Of a stretch of 6,366 nucleotides of DNA, positions 5,206-6,366 are shown in pieces. Every line of letters begins with the position of its first letter. The stretch's first letter is position 1. The notes under the pieces are model-generated. The model was not told where the DNA came from, made no database searches, and saw only the letters and a program-made list of their open reading frames with translations. A program made the position numbers and the translations under genes. Origin of the DNA: Pseudomonadota bacterium (GTDB lineage Bacteria > Pseudomonadota > Gammaproteobacteria > Xanthomonadales > Xanthomonadaceae); assembly GCA_023395465.1 (NCBI GenBank), contig JAEWZE010000159.1, positions 1 through 6,366 on the forward strand, given 5' to 3'.

Positions 5206-5242
5206 CGCGCCCTGCTCAAGGGGCGCGGGGCAACAGCGCCCC
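5206..5242. terminator. Convergent-gene hairpin with two mutually exclusive pairings
   Basis: CGCGCCC (5206-5212) pairs perfectly with GGGCGCG (5221-5227), with a possible extra T-G pair and a 6-nt loop. The same right arm, read as GGGGCGC (5220-5226), pairs perfectly with GCGCCCC (5236-5242) around a 9-nt loop. The element starts one base after the propeller stop codon. No T-tract follows. It probably marks the 3' end of the propeller transcript. Confidence 0.5.
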
Positions 5243-5243
5243 G

Positions 5244-5300
5244 GCGCTCCGGCGCGCGGTACGCGATCGCGCAGCCGTCCCGCAGGGCGTGCCGGAGCGC
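5244..5300. terminator. Long inverted repeat between convergent genes, possible bidirectional terminator
   Basis: GCGCTCCGGC (5244-5253) and GCCGGAGCGC (5291-5300) are perfect 10-bp inverted arms. Pairing continues inward for four more positions with one wobble (5254-5257 with 5287-5290), giving a stem of about 14 bp with a 29-nt loop that itself contains the palindrome CGCGATCGCG (5262-5271). It lies between the propeller gene and the transporter gene, 38 bp after the transporter stop codon in its reading direction. There is no U-tract, so the terminator role is inferred. Confidence 0.42.
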
Positions 5301-5338
5301 TGCGCCGCGCGCAAACGCGACGACCCGCTCCACGCCAC

Positions 5339-6366
5339 TCAACGCACGACGTTGAGGAAATGGATGTGCCGCTCGTACTGGTCCAGCACGTCGTGCAGCA
5401 GCTCGTCGCGGCCCCAGCCCATCACGTCGTAATCCTGTCCGCCTTCGCGCAGGTGGACTTCGGCGCGGAAGAACCGGTCCTCGTCGCTGGAACGGCGGCG
5501 CGGATCCTGGAGCATGAACTCGGCCGGCTCATACGGCACAGGGCGCACCGAATAGAAGAAGTCCATCTCCGCCCCATGGCCCACCTCGAGCCAGGCGCGG
5601 CCGTCCTCGCCGCTGTCCACCCGGACTTCCAGGCCCTGCCTGCGCAGTTCGGCCGCCACCGCGTCGAGCGCGGGACGCACCGTGCCGTGCAGATAGCGCA
5701 GCACCTCGGCCCGGGTCGGGCTCTGCATCAGCCCGCGCAGGCGCGCCTTCCAGTCGACGGCCGCACCGGCCAGCGGCGTCAGCCGCGCGGCCCGGGTCGT
5801 CTGGCGCTTGGCCACGTCCAGCTGCATCGCCCGCAGCAGGCCCCATGCCATCAGCAGCATGACGAAGGTAAAGGGGAACGCGCTCGCGATCGTGCCGGCC
5901 TGCAGCGCTTCCAGCCCGCCCGCGATCAGCAGCGCGATCGCGATCGCACCGACCAGCAGCGCCCAGAAGATGCGCTGCCACACCGGCGACTGCGCCTCGC
6001 CCCTGGACGAGAGCATGTCGATCACCAGCGCGCCCGAATCGGTCGAGGTCACGAAGAAGACCACCACCAGCAGGGTCGCGACCGCCGAGGTGAGCAGCGG
6101 CAGCGGATACGCCTCCAGGAACTGGAACAGCGCCACCGAGGTGTCGGCGCTCACCGCGTCGACCAGCCCGGGCGACTGCCCGGACATGACCTGGTACAGC
6201 GCGCTGTTGCCGTAGATCGTCATCCACAGGAAGGTGAAACCCAGCGGCACCAGCAGCACGCCGACCACGAACTCGCGCACGGTCCGCCCGCGCGAGATGC
6301 GCGCGATGAACATGCCCACGAACGGCGACCACGCGATCCACCAGCCCCAGTAGAACAGGGTCCAGC
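5339..6366 (-). CDS. betT: BCCT-family choline/betaine transporter (BetT-like), C-terminal 341 residues, cut by the right edge
   Basis: This is an inner-membrane secondary transporter for a trimethylammonium osmoprotectant such as choline or glycine betaine. The visible part begins at the family signature WTLFYWGWWIAW, whose tryptophans match the TM8 residues lining the substrate site in BetP (W373, W374, W377). It continues SPFVGMFIARISRGRTVRE, also highly conserved. Membrane segments follow at about 33-53, 89-118 (containing FFVTSTDSGALV), 131-150 and 155-178 of the visible part. Residues 180-341 form a long soluble tail ending REGGQDYDVMGW and LDQYERHIHFLNVVR. A tail this long is characteristic of BetT-type members, where it takes part in osmotic control. 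The N-terminal membrane segments lie beyond the window; E. coli BetT is 677 residues, so about half is missing. The open frame extends to the edge without a stop, so the GTG and ATG codons near 6313-6319 are internal. Choline versus betaine cannot be decided, and the symbol is by family resemblance. Confidence 0.9.
   Translation of the reverse strand, partial: WTLFYWGWWIAWSPFVGMFIARISRGRTVREFVVGVLLVPLGFTFLWMTIYGNSALYQVMSGQSPGLVDAVSADTSVALFQFLEAYPLPLLTSAVATLLVVVFFVTSTDSGALVIDMLSSRGEAQSPVWQRIFWALLVGAIAIALLIAGGLEALQAGTIASAFPFTFVMLLMAWGLLRAMQLDVAKRQTTRAARLTPLAGAAVDWKARLRGLMQSPTRAEVLRYLHGTVRPALDAVAAELRRQGLEVRVDSGEDGRAWLEVGHGAEMDFFYSVRPVPYEPAEFMLQDPRRRSSDEDRFFRAEVHLREGGQDYDVMGWGRDELLHDVLDQYERHIHFLNVVR

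Noticed and set aside
5934..5947. GCGATCGC palindromes (also at 140-147 and 5263-5270), reminiscent of cyanobacterial HIP1
   Set aside because: The copies at 140 and 5934 lie in coding sequence and arise from common Ala/Ile/Arg codons at high GC; four copies, two overlapping, are too few for a claim.
6313..6319. GTG or ATG near the right end as the start of the transporter gene
   Set aside because: The frame stays open upstream to the window edge and encodes the conserved BCCT signature WTLFYWGWW, so these codons are internal.

Overview
The window is a very GC-rich chromosomal stretch. It has the look of a gammaproteobacterium of the Xanthomonadaceae type (Lysobacter, Luteimonas or Pseudoxanthomonas-like). 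The reasons are a DUF2058 (YaiL-like) protein, which is typical of Gammaproteobacteria, strong G/C bias at third codon positions, an apparently leaderless regulator gene, and an intergenic GTGGGAGCGG core of the kind common in xanthomonad and pseudomonad REP repeats. Genus is an inference. No mobile element, phage gene, CRISPR array, tRNA or rRNA was seen.

Layout from left to right. (1) The N-terminal 106 codons of a DUF2058 protein on the minus strand, cut by the left edge. (2) A 433-residue ferric-reductase-type transmembrane flavocytochrome on the minus strand, with a hairpin directly behind its stop codon. (3) A 276-bp divergent intergenic region. (4) A universal stress protein (UspA family) on the plus strand. 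(5) A 105-residue unrecognised protein on the minus strand, convergent with the stress protein. (6) A 392-bp gene-free region holding an AT-rich island and several inverted repeats. (7) A plus-strand pair: a 406-residue protein with a TPR-like N-terminus and two predicted DNA-binding domains, then a 223-residue cytosolic beta-propeller. (8) A strongly structured 133-bp convergent gap. (9) The C-terminal 341 residues of a BCCT-family (BetT-like) choline/betaine transporter on the minus strand, cut by the right edge.

The genes do not form one pathway. The reductase and stress protein share a divergent control region and may both respond to redox or oxygen stress. The BCCT transporter serves osmoprotectant uptake. 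The most interesting part is the regulator and propeller pair. The regulator has a good -10 element at exactly the spacing for a leaderless mRNA, and no Shine-Dalgarno sequence. Its last codons carry a dyad that could be an operator for the propeller gene, and its stop codon overlaps a second -10-like element of the same CTAGnnTCG form. The function of this pair is unknown. The 392-bp region upstream of it, with nested inverted repeats, is the other part worth examining.
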